This document shows positions 8,313 through 17,171 of a stretch of 64,000 bases of DNA, piece by piece. Each line of letters starts with the position of its first letter. Within the stretch, counting starts at the first letter, position 1. The translations under genes and the position numbers were made by a program. The notes beneath the pieces are model-generated. The model ran no database searches. It saw nothing but the letters and a program-made list of their open reading frames with translations, and had not been told where the DNA came from. The stretch is taken from the NCBI RefSeq assembly GCF_000718325.1, contig NZ_JOFV01000004.1, positions 124,001-188,000 of the forward strand, written 5' to 3'. The DNA is from Oerskovia turbata. Its GTDB lineage: Bacteria > Actinomycetota > Actinomycetes > Actinomycetales > Cellulomonadaceae.

Positions 8313-8318
8313 ATGCTA
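8313..8318 (-). promoter_or_regulatory. -10 box of a leaderless promoter for the Imm51-like gene
   Basis: TAGCAT on the minus strand, with 7 bases to ATG 8305. It decides the start codon. Confidence 0.5.
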
Positions 8319-8401
8319 GCGGCCCGCACCGACATGAGGCCGCGCGTCGCGTCCTCGCCGCCGATGCGAGCCGCCGTCTCGTCCGCCGCCCCCCGACGAG
8401 G

Positions 8402-8438
8402 AAGGCCCGCCCTCGCGCAGAGCGGGAGGACGGGCCTT
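8402..8438 (-). terminator. Terminator of the dapA-rnj operon
   Basis: Arms AAGGCCCG (8402-8409) and CGGGCCTT (8431-8438), with further pairing of the inner G/C-rich parts. It lies 15 bases beyond the rnj stop. Confidence 0.75.
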
Positions 8439-8453
8439 CGGACGATCGGACGC

Positions 8454-10139
8454 CTACGCCTCGACGACGACCGGGACGATCATCGGGCGGCGACGCAGGC
8501 GGTTGGACACCCAGCGCCCGACCACACGGCGCATGACCTGCTGGAGCTGGTGCACGTCCGTGGCGCCTCCCGCGATCGAGTCCTCGAGCGCCTGGACGAC
8601 CTGCGGGCGGACGTCCTCGAACACGGCGTCGTCCTCGGCGAAGCCGCGCGCGAGGATGTGCGGGCCGGCGATGACCTTGCCCGTCGCGGAGTCGACCACG
8701 GCGAACAGCGAGATGAAGCCCTCCTCGCCGAGGATCTGACGGTCCTTGAGCTCGGCGTCCGTGAGCTCGCCGACGCTCGACCCGTCCACGTACACGTAGC
8801 CGCACGGCACCGCACCCACGACCGAGGCCTTGCCGTCGACGAGGTCGACGACCACACCGTCCTCGGCGAGGACCACGCGGTCGGCGGGCACGCCCGTCTT
8901 GACCGCGAGCGCCCCGTTGGCCACGAGGTGACGGACCTCGCCGTGCACCGGCATGACGTTCTTGGGCCGCAGGATGTTGTAGCAGTAGATGAGCTCGCCC
9001 GCGCTCGCGTGGCCCGAGACGTGCACCTTGGCGTTGCCGCCGTGCACGACGCGCGCGCCGAGGCGCGTGAGGCCGTTGATGATGCGGAAGACCGCGTTCT
9101 CGTTGCCCGGGATGAGCGAGGAGGCGAGGATCACGGTGTCGCCGTGGCCGACCGAGACCTTGTGGTCGCCGTTGGCCATGCGCGAGAGAGCTGCCATGGG
9201 CTCGCCCTGGGAGCCCGTGCACATGAGCACGATCTCGTCGTCGCGCAGCGAGTCGACCTTCTTGAGGTCGATGAGGACGCCGTCCGGCACCTTGAGGTAG
9301 CCGAGCTCGGCCGCGATGCCCATGTTGCGGACCATCGAGCGCCCGACGAGCGCGACGCGGCGCCCGTGGTTGTGCGCGGCGTTGAGGACCTGCTGGACGC
9401 GGTGCACGTGCGAGGAGAACGACGCGACGATGATCCGCTTGTCCGACGCGCCGAAGACGGAGTCCAGCACGGGGCCGATCTCGACCTCGGGGGTCACGAA
9501 GCCCGGGACCTCGGCGTTCGTCGAGTCGACCATGAACAGGTCGACGCCCTTCTCGCCCAGGCGCGCGAACGCGCGCAGGTCCGTGACGCGGCCGTCGAGC
9601 GGCAGCTGGTCCATCTTGAAGTCGCCCGTGTGCAGGACCGTGCCGGCCCCCGTGGTGACCGCGACCGCGAGCGCGTCCGGGATGGAGTGGTTGACCGCGA
9701 CGAACTCGCACGCGAAGGGCCCGAACGTGACCGTCTCGTCCTCCTTGACCACGCGGGTCACGGGGGCGATGCGGTGCTCCTTGAGCTTGGCCGAGATGAA
9801 CGCGAGCGTGAGCTGCGAGCCCACCAGGGGGATGTCGCGGCGCAGGCGCAGCAGGTACGGGACGGCACCGATGTGGTCCTCGTGGCCGTGCGTCAGGATG
9901 ATCGCCTCGATGTCGTCGAGACGGTCCTTGATGTAGTCGAAGTCCGGCAGGATCAGGTCCACGCCGGGCTGGTTGTCCTCGGGGAAGAGGACGCCGCAGT
10001 CGATGACGAGCAGGCGCCCGTCGTACTCGAGGACGGCCATGTTGCGTCCCACCTCGCCGAGCCCGCCGAGGGCGACGATGCGCAGGGCACCTGCCTGGAG
10101 CGCGGGGGGAAGGGACAGTTCGGGGTGAGGGTGGCTCAC
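8454..10139 (-). CDS. rnj: Ribonuclease J
   Basis: A 561-residue metallo-beta-lactamase/beta-CASP nuclease with 5'-3' exo- and endoribonuclease activity in RNA decay and rRNA maturation. The metal site HGHEDH is at residues 84-89 (LTHGHEDHIG). The beta-CASP part contains VDSTNAE and, further on, SGHAS and MPVHGE. The length is normal for the family. Start GTG 10139 has a strong AGGAGG 8-10 bases upstream. It lies 20 bases after dapA on the same strand, so the pair is co-transcribed from the dapA promoter; the dapA-rnj order is conserved in Actinobacteria. Confidence 0.96.
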   Translation of the reverse strand: MSHPHPELSLPPALQAGALRIVALGGLGEVGRNMAVLEYDGRLLVIDCGVLFPEDNQPGVDLILPDFDYIKDRLDDIEAIILTHGHEDHIGAVPYLLRLRRDIPLVGSQLTLAFISAKLKEHRIAPVTRVVKEDETVTFGPFACEFVAVNHSIPDALAVAVTTGAGTVLHTGDFKMDQLPLDGRVTDLRAFARLGEKGVDLFMVDSTNAEVPGFVTPEVEIGPVLDSVFGASDKRIIVASFSSHVHRVQQVLNAAHNHGRRVALVGRSMVRNMGIAAELGYLKVPDGVLIDLKKVDSLRDDEIVLMCTGSQGEPMAALSRMANGDHKVSVGHGDTVILASSLIPGNENAVFRIINGLTRLGARVVHGGNAKVHVSGHASAGELIYCYNILRPKNVMPVHGEVRHLVANGALAVKTGVPADRVVLAEDGVVVDLVDGKASVVGAVPCGYVYVDGSSVGELTDAELKDRQILGEEGFISLFAVVDSATGKVIAGPHILARGFAEDDAVFEDVRPQVVQALEDSIAGGATDVHQLQQVMRRVVGRWVSNRLRRRPMIVPVVVEA

Positions 10140-10159
10140 GGGGCCTCCTGGCCTGTTGT

Positions 10160-11104
10160 TCAGCTGTTCTGCATGTTCAGCGTGGCCGCAGGGGTCGCCG
10201 GGTCCAGCAGGCCGGAGGCCTCCAGACCGGCGCGGACGACGGCGACCTCGTCGTCCGTGGCTGCGACGTACGGCAGCCTGAGGTATCGGTTCTCGGTGAC
10301 TCCGAGGATCTGGAGCGCGGCCTTGGCCATGACGGCCTGGAAGCCCGCTCCGTTGATGGCGTCGATCGTGGGGATCGCGGTGCGGAAGGCCGCGAGCGCA
10401 CCCGCGTGGTCACCGGCGTCGAACGCCGAGACGACCTGGGCGAAGCGCGAGCCGACCGCGTGCGCGGCCACGGAGACGATGCCGACCGCGCCGTGCGCGA
10501 GGAACGGCAGCAGCATGGCGTCGTCCCCGCAGTACCAGGCGAGGCCGGTCGACTCGATGAGCTTGGCCGCGGTGTAGACGTCGCCCGTCGCGTCCTTGTT
10601 CGCGACGATGCGCTCGTGCGCGGCGAGGCGCTCGATGGTGGCCGGGGCGATGCGGACGCCCGAGCGACCGGGCACGTCGTAGATCATGACGGGCAGCGGC
10701 GTGGCGTCGGCCACGGCCGTGATGTGGCGGTACAGCCCCTCCTGGGAGGGGCGCGAGTAGTAGGGGCTCACGACGAGGAGACCGTGCGCACCGGCCTCCG
10801 CGGCCTGCTCGGCCATGCGGACGGCGTGCTGGGTGTCGTTCGAGCCGGCACCCGCGATCACGTGCGCGCGGTCCCCGACGGCGTCGACCACCGCGCGGAC
10901 CAGCTCCGCCTTCTCCGGTGCGTGCGTCGTGGGCGACTCCCCCGTGGTCCCGCTCAGGACGATCCCGTCGTTCCCGTTGTCCACGAGGTGCTTCGCTACC
11001 TTGACCGCCGCGTCGAGGTCGATCTCTCCGGCGAGGGTCATCGGGGTGACCATCGCGGTCAGGACGGCGCCGAACGGTCGGGCCTGCGTGGGGGGAAGTG
11101 CCAT
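10160..11104 (-). CDS. dapA: 4-hydroxy-tetrahydrodipicolinate synthase
   Basis: A 314-residue enzyme condensing pyruvate with aspartate semialdehyde at the start of the diaminopimelate/lysine branch. The GTTGE motif is at 52-56, the catalytic Tyr at about 142 (MIYDVPGRSG), and the Schiff-base lysine is K170 (ANKDATGD). ATG 11104 is chosen over GTG 11110 because TAGTTT ends exactly 6 bases before it. It is the first gene of a two-gene operon with rnj. dapB is about 4 kb away rather than adjacent. Confidence 0.96.
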   Translation of the reverse strand: MALPPTQARPFGAVLTAMVTPMTLAGEIDLDAAVKVAKHLVDNGNDGIVLSGTTGESPTTHAPEKAELVRAVVDAVGDRAHVIAGAGSNDTQHAVRMAEQAAEAGAHGLLVVSPYYSRPSQEGLYRHITAVADATPLPVMIYDVPGRSGVRIAPATIERLAAHERIVANKDATGDVYTAAKLIESTGLAWYCGDDAMLLPFLAHGAVGIVSVAAHAVGSRFAQVVSAFDAGDHAGALAAFRTAIPTIDAINGAGFQAVMAKAALQILGVTENRYLRLPYVAATDDEVAVVRAGLEASGLLDPATPAATLNMQNS

Positions 11105-11110
11105 GTGCAC

Positions 11111-11116
11111 AAACTA
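11111..11116 (-). promoter_or_regulatory. -10 box of a leaderless promoter for dapA-rnj
   Basis: TAGTTT on the minus strand, with 6 bases to ATG 11104. It argues against the GTG at 11110, which would directly abut the box. Confidence 0.5.
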
Positions 11117-11258
11117 CCGCGCGCGCGACCGAAACGGCGGGTCGGTCCACGGGGACGGGCGCCGCGTGCGCGAGGTTCGGCGGCGTTCGAGGCGCAGGTC
11201 ACCTCGGCGGGTCGCAGGTGAGTGAGGACGCGTCGATGCGAACCCGCGTCGGTCGCGT

Positions 11259-11264
11259 GATACT
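11259..11264 (+). promoter_or_regulatory. -10 box of a leaderless promoter for gabD
   Basis: GATACT (extended by a preceding T) with 6 bases to ATG 11271. No Shine-Dalgarno sequence is present. Confidence 0.45.
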
Positions 11265-11270
11265 CGAAGC

Positions 11271-12749
11271 ATGTCGCCCGCCACGAACGCCCTGTCCCCC
11301 GCCCTGGTCTCGCACCTGCCGACCGGGCTGCTGATCGGTGGCCAGTGGGGCCCGGCCGAGGAGGGTCGGACGTTCGAGGTCGCCGACCCGGCGACCGAGG
11401 AGGTCCTGTTCGACGTCTCGGACGCGAGCCCCGCGGACGGTCTGCGCGCGCTCGAGGCCGCGCACGCCGCGGCCCCGGCCTGGCGTGCCGTCGCGCCACG
11501 CGAGCGTTCCGAGCTGCTGCGCGCGGTCTTCGCGACGCTCACGGCGCGCGCGGACGACATCGCCGCGCTCATCACGGCCGAGTGCGGCAAGCCGCTCGCC
11601 GAGGCGCGCGCCGAGGTCGTGTACGGGGCCGAGTTCCTGCGGTGGTATGCCGAGCAGGCGGTGCGCACCGACGGCCTGATCCGCACGGCCCCGGGCGGGG
11701 CGAACAGGCAGCTCGTCTCGCGCCGCCCCGTGGGTCCGGCGCTGCTCATCACGCCGTGGAACTTCCCGATCGCGATGGCCACACGCAAGATCGGCCCCGC
11801 GCTCGCCGCGGGCTGCACGGTCGTGATCAAGCCCGCGCACCTGACCCCGCTCACGACGTCGCTGGTCGCCGAGATCATCCGCGGGCACCTGGAGGACCGC
11901 GGCCTCCCGACGGGCGTGGTCAACGTCGTGCCGACGTCGTCGGCCGCGGACGTGACGAACCCGCTGCTCGCGGACCGCCGCCTGCGCAAGCTCTCCTTCA
12001 CGGGGTCCACGGGCGTCGGGCGCACGCTCCTCAAGGGGGCTGCTGACCATGTCCTGCGGACCTCGATGGAGCTCGGTGGCAACGCACCGTTCCTCGTCTT
12101 CGCGGACGCCGACCTCGACGCCGCGGTCGAGGGCGCGCTCGTCGCCAAGCTCCGCAACACGGGTCAGAGCTGTGTCGCGGCCAACCGCTTCCTGGTGCAC
12201 GACGCCGTCGCGCGCGACTTCGGCCAGCGCCTCGCCCGGGCGTTCGGGGAGCTGCGCGTGGGGCCGGGCAGCGAGGAGGGCGTGCAGGTGGGCCCGCTCA
12301 TCGAGGCGAAGGCCGTCGAGCACGTGGACGAGTTGGTGGCGGTCGCGTCCGACGAGGGCGCCCAGGTCCTCACGGGCGGCGACCGTCCGCGCTCGCGCGG
12401 CCACTTCTACTCCCCCACGGTCCTGACCGGGGTCGATGCCGGCTCGCGCGTGGTGACCGAGGAGATCTTCGGCCCGGTCGCCCCGATCGTCGCGTTCGCC
12501 GACGACGACGAGGGCATCGCCCTGGCGAACGACACCGAGTACGGCCTCGCGGCCTACGCGTACACGCGGGACCTGGCGCGCGCGATGCGCGTCGGGGAAG
12601 AGATCGACGCGGGGATGATCGGCATCAACCGGGGGCTCGTGTCCGACGCGAGCGCGCCGTTCGGCGGCATGAAGCAGTCCGGGCTCGGCCGCGAGGGCGG
12701 CGAGGCGGGCCTCGAGGAGTACCTCGAGACCGTGTACGTCGCGCTCTGA
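11271..12749 (+). CDS. gabD: NAD(P)-dependent aldehyde dehydrogenase, probably succinate-semialdehyde dehydrogenase
   Basis: A 492-residue soluble enzyme of the aldehyde dehydrogenase family. The general base is E267 (MELGGNAP) and the catalytic cysteine is C301 (NTGQSCVAANR). ITPWNFPIAM near residue 162 and the C-terminal APFGGMKQSGLGREGG are typical of GabD/SSADH members, which oxidise succinate semialdehyde from GABA breakdown. The exact aldehyde is inferred. azlC begins 7 bases after the stop, so azlC and azlD are probably co-transcribed, although they have no obvious metabolic link. Confidence 0.85.
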   Translation: MSPATNALSPALVSHLPTGLLIGGQWGPAEEGRTFEVADPATEEVLFDVSDASPADGLRALEAAHAAAPAWRAVAPRERSELLRAVFATLTARADDIAALITAECGKPLAEARAEVVYGAEFLRWYAEQAVRTDGLIRTAPGGANRQLVSRRPVGPALLITPWNFPIAMATRKIGPALAAGCTVVIKPAHLTPLTTSLVAEIIRGHLEDRGLPTGVVNVVPTSSAADVTNPLLADRRLRKLSFTGSTGVGRTLLKGAADHVLRTSMELGGNAPFLVFADADLDAAVEGALVAKLRNTGQSCVAANRFLVHDAVARDFGQRLARAFGELRVGPGSEEGVQVGPLIEAKAVEHVDELVAVASDEGAQVLTGGDRPRSRGHFYSPTVLTGVDAGSRVVTEEIFGPVAPIVAFADDDEGIALANDTEYGLAAYAYTRDLARAMRVGEEIDAGMIGINRGLVSDASAPFGGMKQSGLGREGGEAGLEEYLETVYVAL

Positions 12750-12756
12750 CCCCACC

Positions 12757-13581
12757 GTGAGGACGAGTTCCGGGGCTGTCTCGCCACTGCCCGCCGAGCC
12801 CCCGGCGAGCCCCGCCGAGCGCACCGAGGTGCGCGCCGCCGTCCGGCAGGCCGTGTCCGTCTCGGTCGCCACGGGCCTGTACGGCATCTCGTTCGGTGCG
12901 CTGTCCGTGGTGGCCGGGCTGAACCTGCCGCAGACCCTGGTCCTGAGCCTGCTCATGTTCTCGGGCGGGTCGCAGTTCGCGCTCCTCGGGGTCGTGGCCT
13001 CGGGCGGGACGTCGGCCGCCGCGGTCACGACCGCGGGCCTGCTCGGCCTGCGCAACACCCTGTACGGCGCGCAGCTCTCGCCGCTGCTCGCCCTGCACGG
13101 GTGGCGGCGCGTGCTCGCGGCCCACGTCACGATCGACGAGTCGACGGCCGTCGCGACCGCTCAGCGCAGCAAGGCGGCCTTCCGGGCAGGCTTCTGGTGG
13201 ACCGGGATCGGGATCTTCGTCGTGTGGAACCTACTCACGCTCGTCGGCGCTCTCGCCGGGGACGCGATGGGCGACCCCAAGGCGTGGGGCCTCGACGCCG
13301 CCGCGGGCGCGGCGTTCCTCGCGCTCCTGTGGCCCCGTCTCGCGAGCCGCGTCATGCAGCTCACCGCGGCGCTCGCGGTGGTCGTGGCGGTCGCGCTGCT
13401 CCCGTTCGTGCCGCCCGGGGTCCCCGTGCTCGCGGCGGCCGCCGTGGCCATCGTGGTCGGGCAGGTCGCCCGGCTGCCGCGGCAGCCCGTGACCGCCACG
13501 GAGTACGTGCCCGACGGCGCCGCGCACCACCCGTCCGACCGGCCCTCCGAGGGCCCGACCCACCGCACCGAGGAGCCCTGA
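12757..13581 (+). CDS. azlC: AzlC family branched-chain amino acid exporter, large subunit
   Basis: A 274-residue membrane protein with about seven hydrophobic segments. The AzlC landmarks include GLYGISFGALSV, LLMFSGGSQFALLG and GLRNTLYG. AzlC and AzlD together export branched-chain amino acids or analogues. GTG 12757 is the earliest start after gabD and leaves a plausible cytoplasmic N-terminus of about 35 residues. The His/Thr/Pro-rich C-terminal tail looks non-conserved. The stop TGA overlaps the azlD ATG by one base, so the genes are translationally coupled. Confidence 0.88.
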   Translation: MRTSSGAVSPLPAEPPASPAERTEVRAAVRQAVSVSVATGLYGISFGALSVVAGLNLPQTLVLSLLMFSGGSQFALLGVVASGGTSAAAVTTAGLLGLRNTLYGAQLSPLLALHGWRRVLAAHVTIDESTAVATAQRSKAAFRAGFWWTGIGIFVVWNLLTLVGALAGDAMGDPKAWGLDAAAGAAFLALLWPRLASRVMQLTAALAVVVAVALLPFVPPGVPVLAAAAVAIVVGQVARLPRQPVTATEYVPDGAAHHPSDRPSEGPTHRTEEP

Positions 13582-13901
13582 TGTCCGACGCCGCCCTGTG
13601 GGCCACCGTGGTCGCGGCCTCGCTCGTGTGCCTCGCGCTCAAGCTCTCGGGGCACCTGATCCCCGAGCACTGGCTCGCGTCCGACCGCGTCGCGCGCACC
13701 GCTGCCCTCGTCACGGCCTCGCTGCTCGCCGCGCTCGTCGCGGTCCAGACCGTCGGGGACGGTCAGGGGATCACGCTCGACGCGCGACTCCCGGCGCTCG
13801 GCGTCGCGGCGGTCGCGCTCGCCCTGCGGGCGCCGTTCCTCGTCGTCGTGATCCTCGCGGCGGCGACCGCGGCGGGCCTGCGCGCGCTGGGGCTCCCGTG
13901 A
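13581..13901 (+). CDS. azlD: AzlD family branched-chain amino acid exporter, small subunit
   Basis: A 106-residue protein with four hydrophobic segments and the typical AzlD N-terminal pattern including LKLSGHLIPEHW. It is the partner of AzlC, with the ATG overlapping the azlC stop by one base (TGATG). The size is that of the family (about 100-110 residues). Confidence 0.85.
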   Translation: MSDAALWATVVAASLVCLALKLSGHLIPEHWLASDRVARTAALVTASLLAALVAVQTVGDGQGITLDARLPALGVAAVALALRAPFLVVVILAAATAAGLRALGLP

Positions 13902-13939
13902 CGCCCTTCGCCCTGGACCGCGGCGAGCACCGCCTCGGG

Positions 13940-13945
13940 TAGGGT
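13940..13945 (+). promoter_or_regulatory. -10 box of a leaderless promoter for the GNAT gene
   Basis: TAGGGT followed by 7 bases and then ATG 13953. No Shine-Dalgarno sequence is present. Confidence 0.55.
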
Positions 13946-13952
13946 CTGGCGA

Positions 13953-14462
13953 ATGGCCCTCTTCAGCGAGTCGGCGGACGTGTCCGTCCGTCCGGCAGTC
14001 CCCGGCGACGAGGTCGCGATGACCGCGATCCAGATCGAGTCCTGGCGGTCCGCGCACGGCGACGTCCTGGGCGCCACGGTGATCGACGCGCTCGACGTCC
14101 CCCGGATGCAGGAGCAGTGGGCGAGCGCCGTCTCGTCCCCGCCCGGGCCGGGGTTCGCGGTGCTCGTGGCCCTCGCCGCGGACCGTGTCGTGGGCTTCGC
14201 GGCCGTGGCCCCGGGCCAGCTCGTCGCGCTCGAGGTGCTGCCGGCTCACCAGCGCGGCGGGCACGGCTCCCGGCTGCTGTCCGCGGCCGTCGACCGGCTG
14301 CGTCAGGACGGCTCCGAGGAGGTCGTGGCGTGGATCCTGGACGGCGACACCGCGCGCGAGCAGTTCCTGGGCGGCGCGGGCCTCGGCCCCGACCAGCGGA
14401 CCCGGACGCTGGCGACCGGGGTGCGCGACGTCGTCGAGCACCGGTGGAGCGCCACGATCTGA
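13953..14462 (+). CDS. GNAT family N-acetyltransferase
   Basis: A 169-residue protein with the GNAT fold. The acetyl-CoA site is LEVLPAHQRGGHGSRLL around residues 91-107, the Q/R-x-x-G-x-G/A pattern of motif A. The N-terminus (VSVRPAVPGDEVAM) is typical of small acetyltransferases. The substrate is unknown. It is transcribed alone from a TAGGGT box placed for a leaderless mRNA and ends convergently with the small membrane protein gene behind dapB. Confidence 0.85.
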   Translation: MALFSESADVSVRPAVPGDEVAMTAIQIESWRSAHGDVLGATVIDALDVPRMQEQWASAVSSPPGPGFAVLVALAADRVVGFAAVAPGQLVALEVLPAHQRGGHGSRLLSAAVDRLRQDGSEEVVAWILDGDTAREQFLGGAGLGPDQRTRTLATGVRDVVEHRWSATI

Positions 14463-14479
14463 GGCGCGCACGTCCCGTC

Positions 14480-14944
14480 CTAGCGGGACGCCTTGCGCTG
14501 CGCCCGGTACATCCCCGCGGCCTTGCGCAGCATGGCGCGCGCCCGCTTGCGGTCCCCCGACGCGTCGTACGCGAACGCCACGTGGTACCAGGACCGCCAG
14601 TCGTCGGGGTGCTCCTCCGCATGGGCCCGGTGCTCCTCGAACGCCGCGTCGGCCGCGGCGCGGTCGATGCGTCCGCCCGGTGAGCGCGGCAGGTCGTCGA
14701 CGGGCAGCTCGCCCGCGGCCGCGAGGGTGTCGGCCATCTTCTGGACCGTGACCGCGAGCCAGAACTCCCACGCGACGAGCCCGATCACGAGGAGCGGGAT
14801 GAGCAGGACCCCGATCCCGATCACGATCCCCACGGGCTCGCCCGTCCCCACGAGCGCCTGCGCGCGGCCCAGGATCGCCCACACGTAGATCGCGAGCAGG
14901 GCCGTGACGACCACGGCCCCGATCAAGCCCTTGCGGTTCCTCAC
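14480..14944 (-). CDS. Conserved actinobacterial membrane protein with TPR-like tail
   Basis: A 154-residue protein with two hydrophobic segments (about residues 7-25 and 39-62) and a soluble C-terminal half. That half includes WRSWYHVAFAYDASGDRKRARAMLRKA, which reads like one tetratricopeptide-type helical hairpin. The function is unknown. ATG 14944 overlaps the dapB stop by 4 bases (ATGA), so it is translationally coupled to dapB. Similar small proteins follow dapB in related Micrococcales, as far as I recall. Confidence 0.75.
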   Translation of the reverse strand: MRNRKGLIGAVVVTALLAIYVWAILGRAQALVGTGEPVGIVIGIGVLLIPLLVIGLVAWEFWLAVTVQKMADTLAAAGELPVDDLPRSPGGRIDRAAADAAFEEHRAHAEEHPDDWRSWYHVAFAYDASGDRKRARAMLRKAAGMYRAQRKASR

Positions 14945-15765
14945 GAGAGGTCCATGACGTTCTCGAGCCCGACCGTCAGACCAGGGCGCGAGACGACCTC
15001 ACGGATGCCGAGGAGCACGCCGGGCATGAACGACACGCGGTCGAACGAGTCCTGGCGGATGACGAGCTGCTCGCCCTCGTTGCCGAAGAGGATCTCCTCG
15101 TGCGCGACCAGGCCACGCAGGCGCACCGCGTGCACCCGCACCCCGTCGACGTCGGCGCCGCGCGCCTCCCAGCCGGTCTCGGTCGCGTCGGGGCTCGCCG
15201 CCAGGCCAGCTTCGGCGCGCGACCGGGCGATGGCGTGCGCCGTGTGCGTCGCGGTGCCGCTGGGTGCGTCGACCTTGTTCGGGTGGTGCAGCTCGATGAC
15301 CTCGGCCGACTCGAAGTAGCGCGCGGCCTTGGCCGCGAACGTCATGGCGAGCACGGCCGACAGGCCGAAGTTCGGGGCGATCAGGACACCGACGCTCGTG
15401 CCCTCGGCCGCCGTGCGCCCCAGGTGCGCGACGAGACGCCCACGGCTCTCCTCGGTCCAGCCCGTGGTGCCCACGACCGCGTGGACCCCGAGGTCGATGA
15501 GCGCATGCACGTTGTCCTCGGTGACCGCGGGGACCGTGAAGTCGACCGCGACCTGGGCGCCCGCGGCGGCGACCTGCGCGAGGTCGTCCCCCGCGTCGAT
15601 CCGGGCGACGAGCTCCATGTCCGGCGCGGCCTCGACCGCCGCGCACACCGTGGCGCCCATGCGCCCGGCCGCGCCGAGGACGGCGACCTTGATCGGCGTC
15701 GGGGCGGCGGTCTCGCCGGGGTGCTGCGGGGTGCTCTGGCCAGGGGTCACGTCGTTCGAGGTCAC
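14941..15765 (-). CDS. dapB: 4-hydroxy-tetrahydrodipicolinate reductase
   Basis: A 274-residue NAD(P)H-dependent enzyme of the diaminopimelate/lysine pathway. The nucleotide-binding motif VLGAAGRMG is at about residues 28-36 after a poorly conserved leader of about 24 residues. The substrate motif HHPNKVDAPSGTA lies mid-protein. GTG 15765 is 6 bases after a TAGGGT box, supporting the long N-terminus and leaderless expression. It is coupled to the following membrane protein gene. Confidence 0.95.
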   Translation of the reverse strand: MTSNDVTPGQSTPQHPGETAAPTPIKVAVLGAAGRMGATVCAAVEAAPDMELVARIDAGDDLAQVAAAGAQVAVDFTVPAVTEDNVHALIDLGVHAVVGTTGWTEESRGRLVAHLGRTAAEGTSVGVLIAPNFGLSAVLAMTFAAKAARYFESAEVIELHHPNKVDAPSGTATHTAHAIARSRAEAGLAASPDATETGWEARGADVDGVRVHAVRLRGLVAHEEILFGNEGEQLVIRQDSFDRVSFMPGVLLGIREVVSRPGLTVGLENVMDLS

Positions 15766-15771
15766 ACGACA

Positions 15772-15777
15772 ACCCTA
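15772..15777 (-). promoter_or_regulatory. -10 box of a leaderless promoter for dapB
   Basis: TAGGGT on the minus strand, with 6 bases to GTG 15765. Confidence 0.55.
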
Positions 15778-15789
15778 GCCGCAACGCAA

Positions 15790-15824
15790 GGAGGGCCGGT
15801 GCGCGTGGTGCGCACCGGCCCTCC
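15790..15824 (-). terminator. Strong terminator of the rpsO-pnp-M16 operon
   Basis: A perfect 15-bp hairpin (arms 15790-15804 and 15810-15824, GGAGGGCCGGTGCGC and its complement) with a 5-base loop, 21 bases beyond the M16 peptidase stop and just upstream of the dapB promoter. Confidence 0.85.
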
Positions 15825-15844
15825 TCGTTCACACGCTGTGAGAC

Positions 15845-17170
15845 TCAGTCCCCGAAAGGACCCACGCGTACGGTCGAGCGCGGACGGGAGGCGAGCTCCT
15901 CCGCGAGCTTGCGCACGTCGTCGGACGTCACCGAACGGATGCGTTCGAGCGACTCGGCGACACTCAGCAGCTCGCCGAACACGAGCTCCGACTTGCCCAG
16001 GCGGCTCATGCGCGAGCCCGAGTCCTCCAGGCCCAGCACCAGCCCGCCGGAGAGCTGACCGATGCTCCGGTCCAGCTCGGCCTGCGTGATGCCCGACTCG
16101 GCGAGCTTCTCGAGCTCGCTCGTCATGAGCTCGGTGACCTGGTCGACCTTCGAGGGCGCGCAGCCCGCGTACAGGCCGAACGTCCCGATACCGCCGTGAC
16201 CCGACGCGAACGAGTACGTCGAGTACGCCAGGCCCCGCTTCTCGCGGATCTCCTGGAAGAGCCGCGAGCTCATGCCGCCGCCGAGGACGGCGCTGAGCAC
16301 CGAGAGCACGAAGCGGCGGTCGTCCGTCGCGGACAGGCCCGTGCCGCCGATGATGACGTTGGCCTGCTCGACGGTGCGGCGGATCGTGAGCTCGACGCCC
16401 TCGATCCCCACGCCCTGCACGTCCGCGTTGTCGCGGCGGACGCGAGGCGTGCCCGCAGGGTCGAGGTCCCAGCCACCGGTCGCGAGAGCGGTCGCGACCT
16501 GCTCGCACAGCGTGTCGTGATCGACCCCACCGGCCGCGGCGACGACGAGCGTCTCCGGGCGGTAGTGCCACTGGTAGTGCTCCCAGACGGCGCTGCGCGG
16601 CACGGCGTTGATGGTGTCGGGCGTGCCGCCGATCGGGCGCCCCAGCGGGTGCCCGGCCAGGACGGCCTGCGCGAACTCCTCGTGCACGACGTCCGACGGG
16701 TCGTCGTCGTTCATGGCGAGCTCTTCGAGGATCACGCCGCGCTCGGTCTCGAGCTCGTCCTCGTCGAGGCGCGCCGAGGTCACCATGTCGGTGATGACGT
16801 CGACCGCCATGGGCAGGTCGGAGTCGAGCACGCGAGCGTAGTAGCAGGTGTGCTCCTTGCCGGTCGCGGCGTTGGCCTCACCGCCGACGGCGTCGAACGC
16901 CTCGGCGATGTCCATCGCGGACCGGCGGGCAGTTCCCTTGAAGAGCAGGTGCTCCAGGAAGTGCGTGGAACCGAAGTGACCGTCGGTCTCGTCGCGCGAG
17001 CCGACGCCGACCCACGCCCCGACGGTCGCCGAGCGCAGGCCCGGCATCGACTCGGTGAGGACCCGAACCCCGCCGGGCAGGACCGAGCGACGAATCGTCG
17101 CCCCGTCCTGCCCGGCGGTCAGCTCACCCTCGGGCGAGCCCGAGGGGACGAGCGGAAGGTTCCAGGGCAC
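15845..17170 (-). CDS. M16 family zinc metallopeptidase (pitrilysin/processing-peptidase type)
   Basis: A 441-residue peptidase with the inverted zinc motif H-x-x-E-H at residues 70-74 (THFLEHLLFKG) and a downstream helix with glutamates (ETERGVILEELAM) supplying the third ligand. The second half carries the R/Y-type segment GGGMSSRLFQEIREKRGLAYS. It acts on peptides or small proteins in the cytoplasm; the substrate is unknown. GTG 17170 is separated from the pnp stop by a single base, so translation is coupled. The pnp-M16 order is conserved in Actinobacteria. Confidence 0.92.
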   Translation of the reverse strand: MPWNLPLVPSGSPEGELTAGQDGATIRRSVLPGGVRVLTESMPGLRSATVGAWVGVGSRDETDGHFGSTHFLEHLLFKGTARRSAMDIAEAFDAVGGEANAATGKEHTCYYARVLDSDLPMAVDVITDMVTSARLDEDELETERGVILEELAMNDDDPSDVVHEEFAQAVLAGHPLGRPIGGTPDTINAVPRSAVWEHYQWHYRPETLVVAAAGGVDHDTLCEQVATALATGGWDLDPAGTPRVRRDNADVQGVGIEGVELTIRRTVEQANVIIGGTGLSATDDRRFVLSVLSAVLGGGMSSRLFQEIREKRGLAYSTYSFASGHGGIGTFGLYAGCAPSKVDQVTELMTSELEKLAESGITQAELDRSIGQLSGGLVLGLEDSGSRMSRLGKSELVFGELLSVAESLERIRSVTSDDVRKLAEELASRPRSTVRVGPFGD

Positions 17171-17171
17171 G

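Noticed and set aside
8232..10577. A long plus-strand frame opposite rnj and dapA
   Set aside because: It is antisense to two well recognised enzymes, compositionally biased and without a start region of its own.
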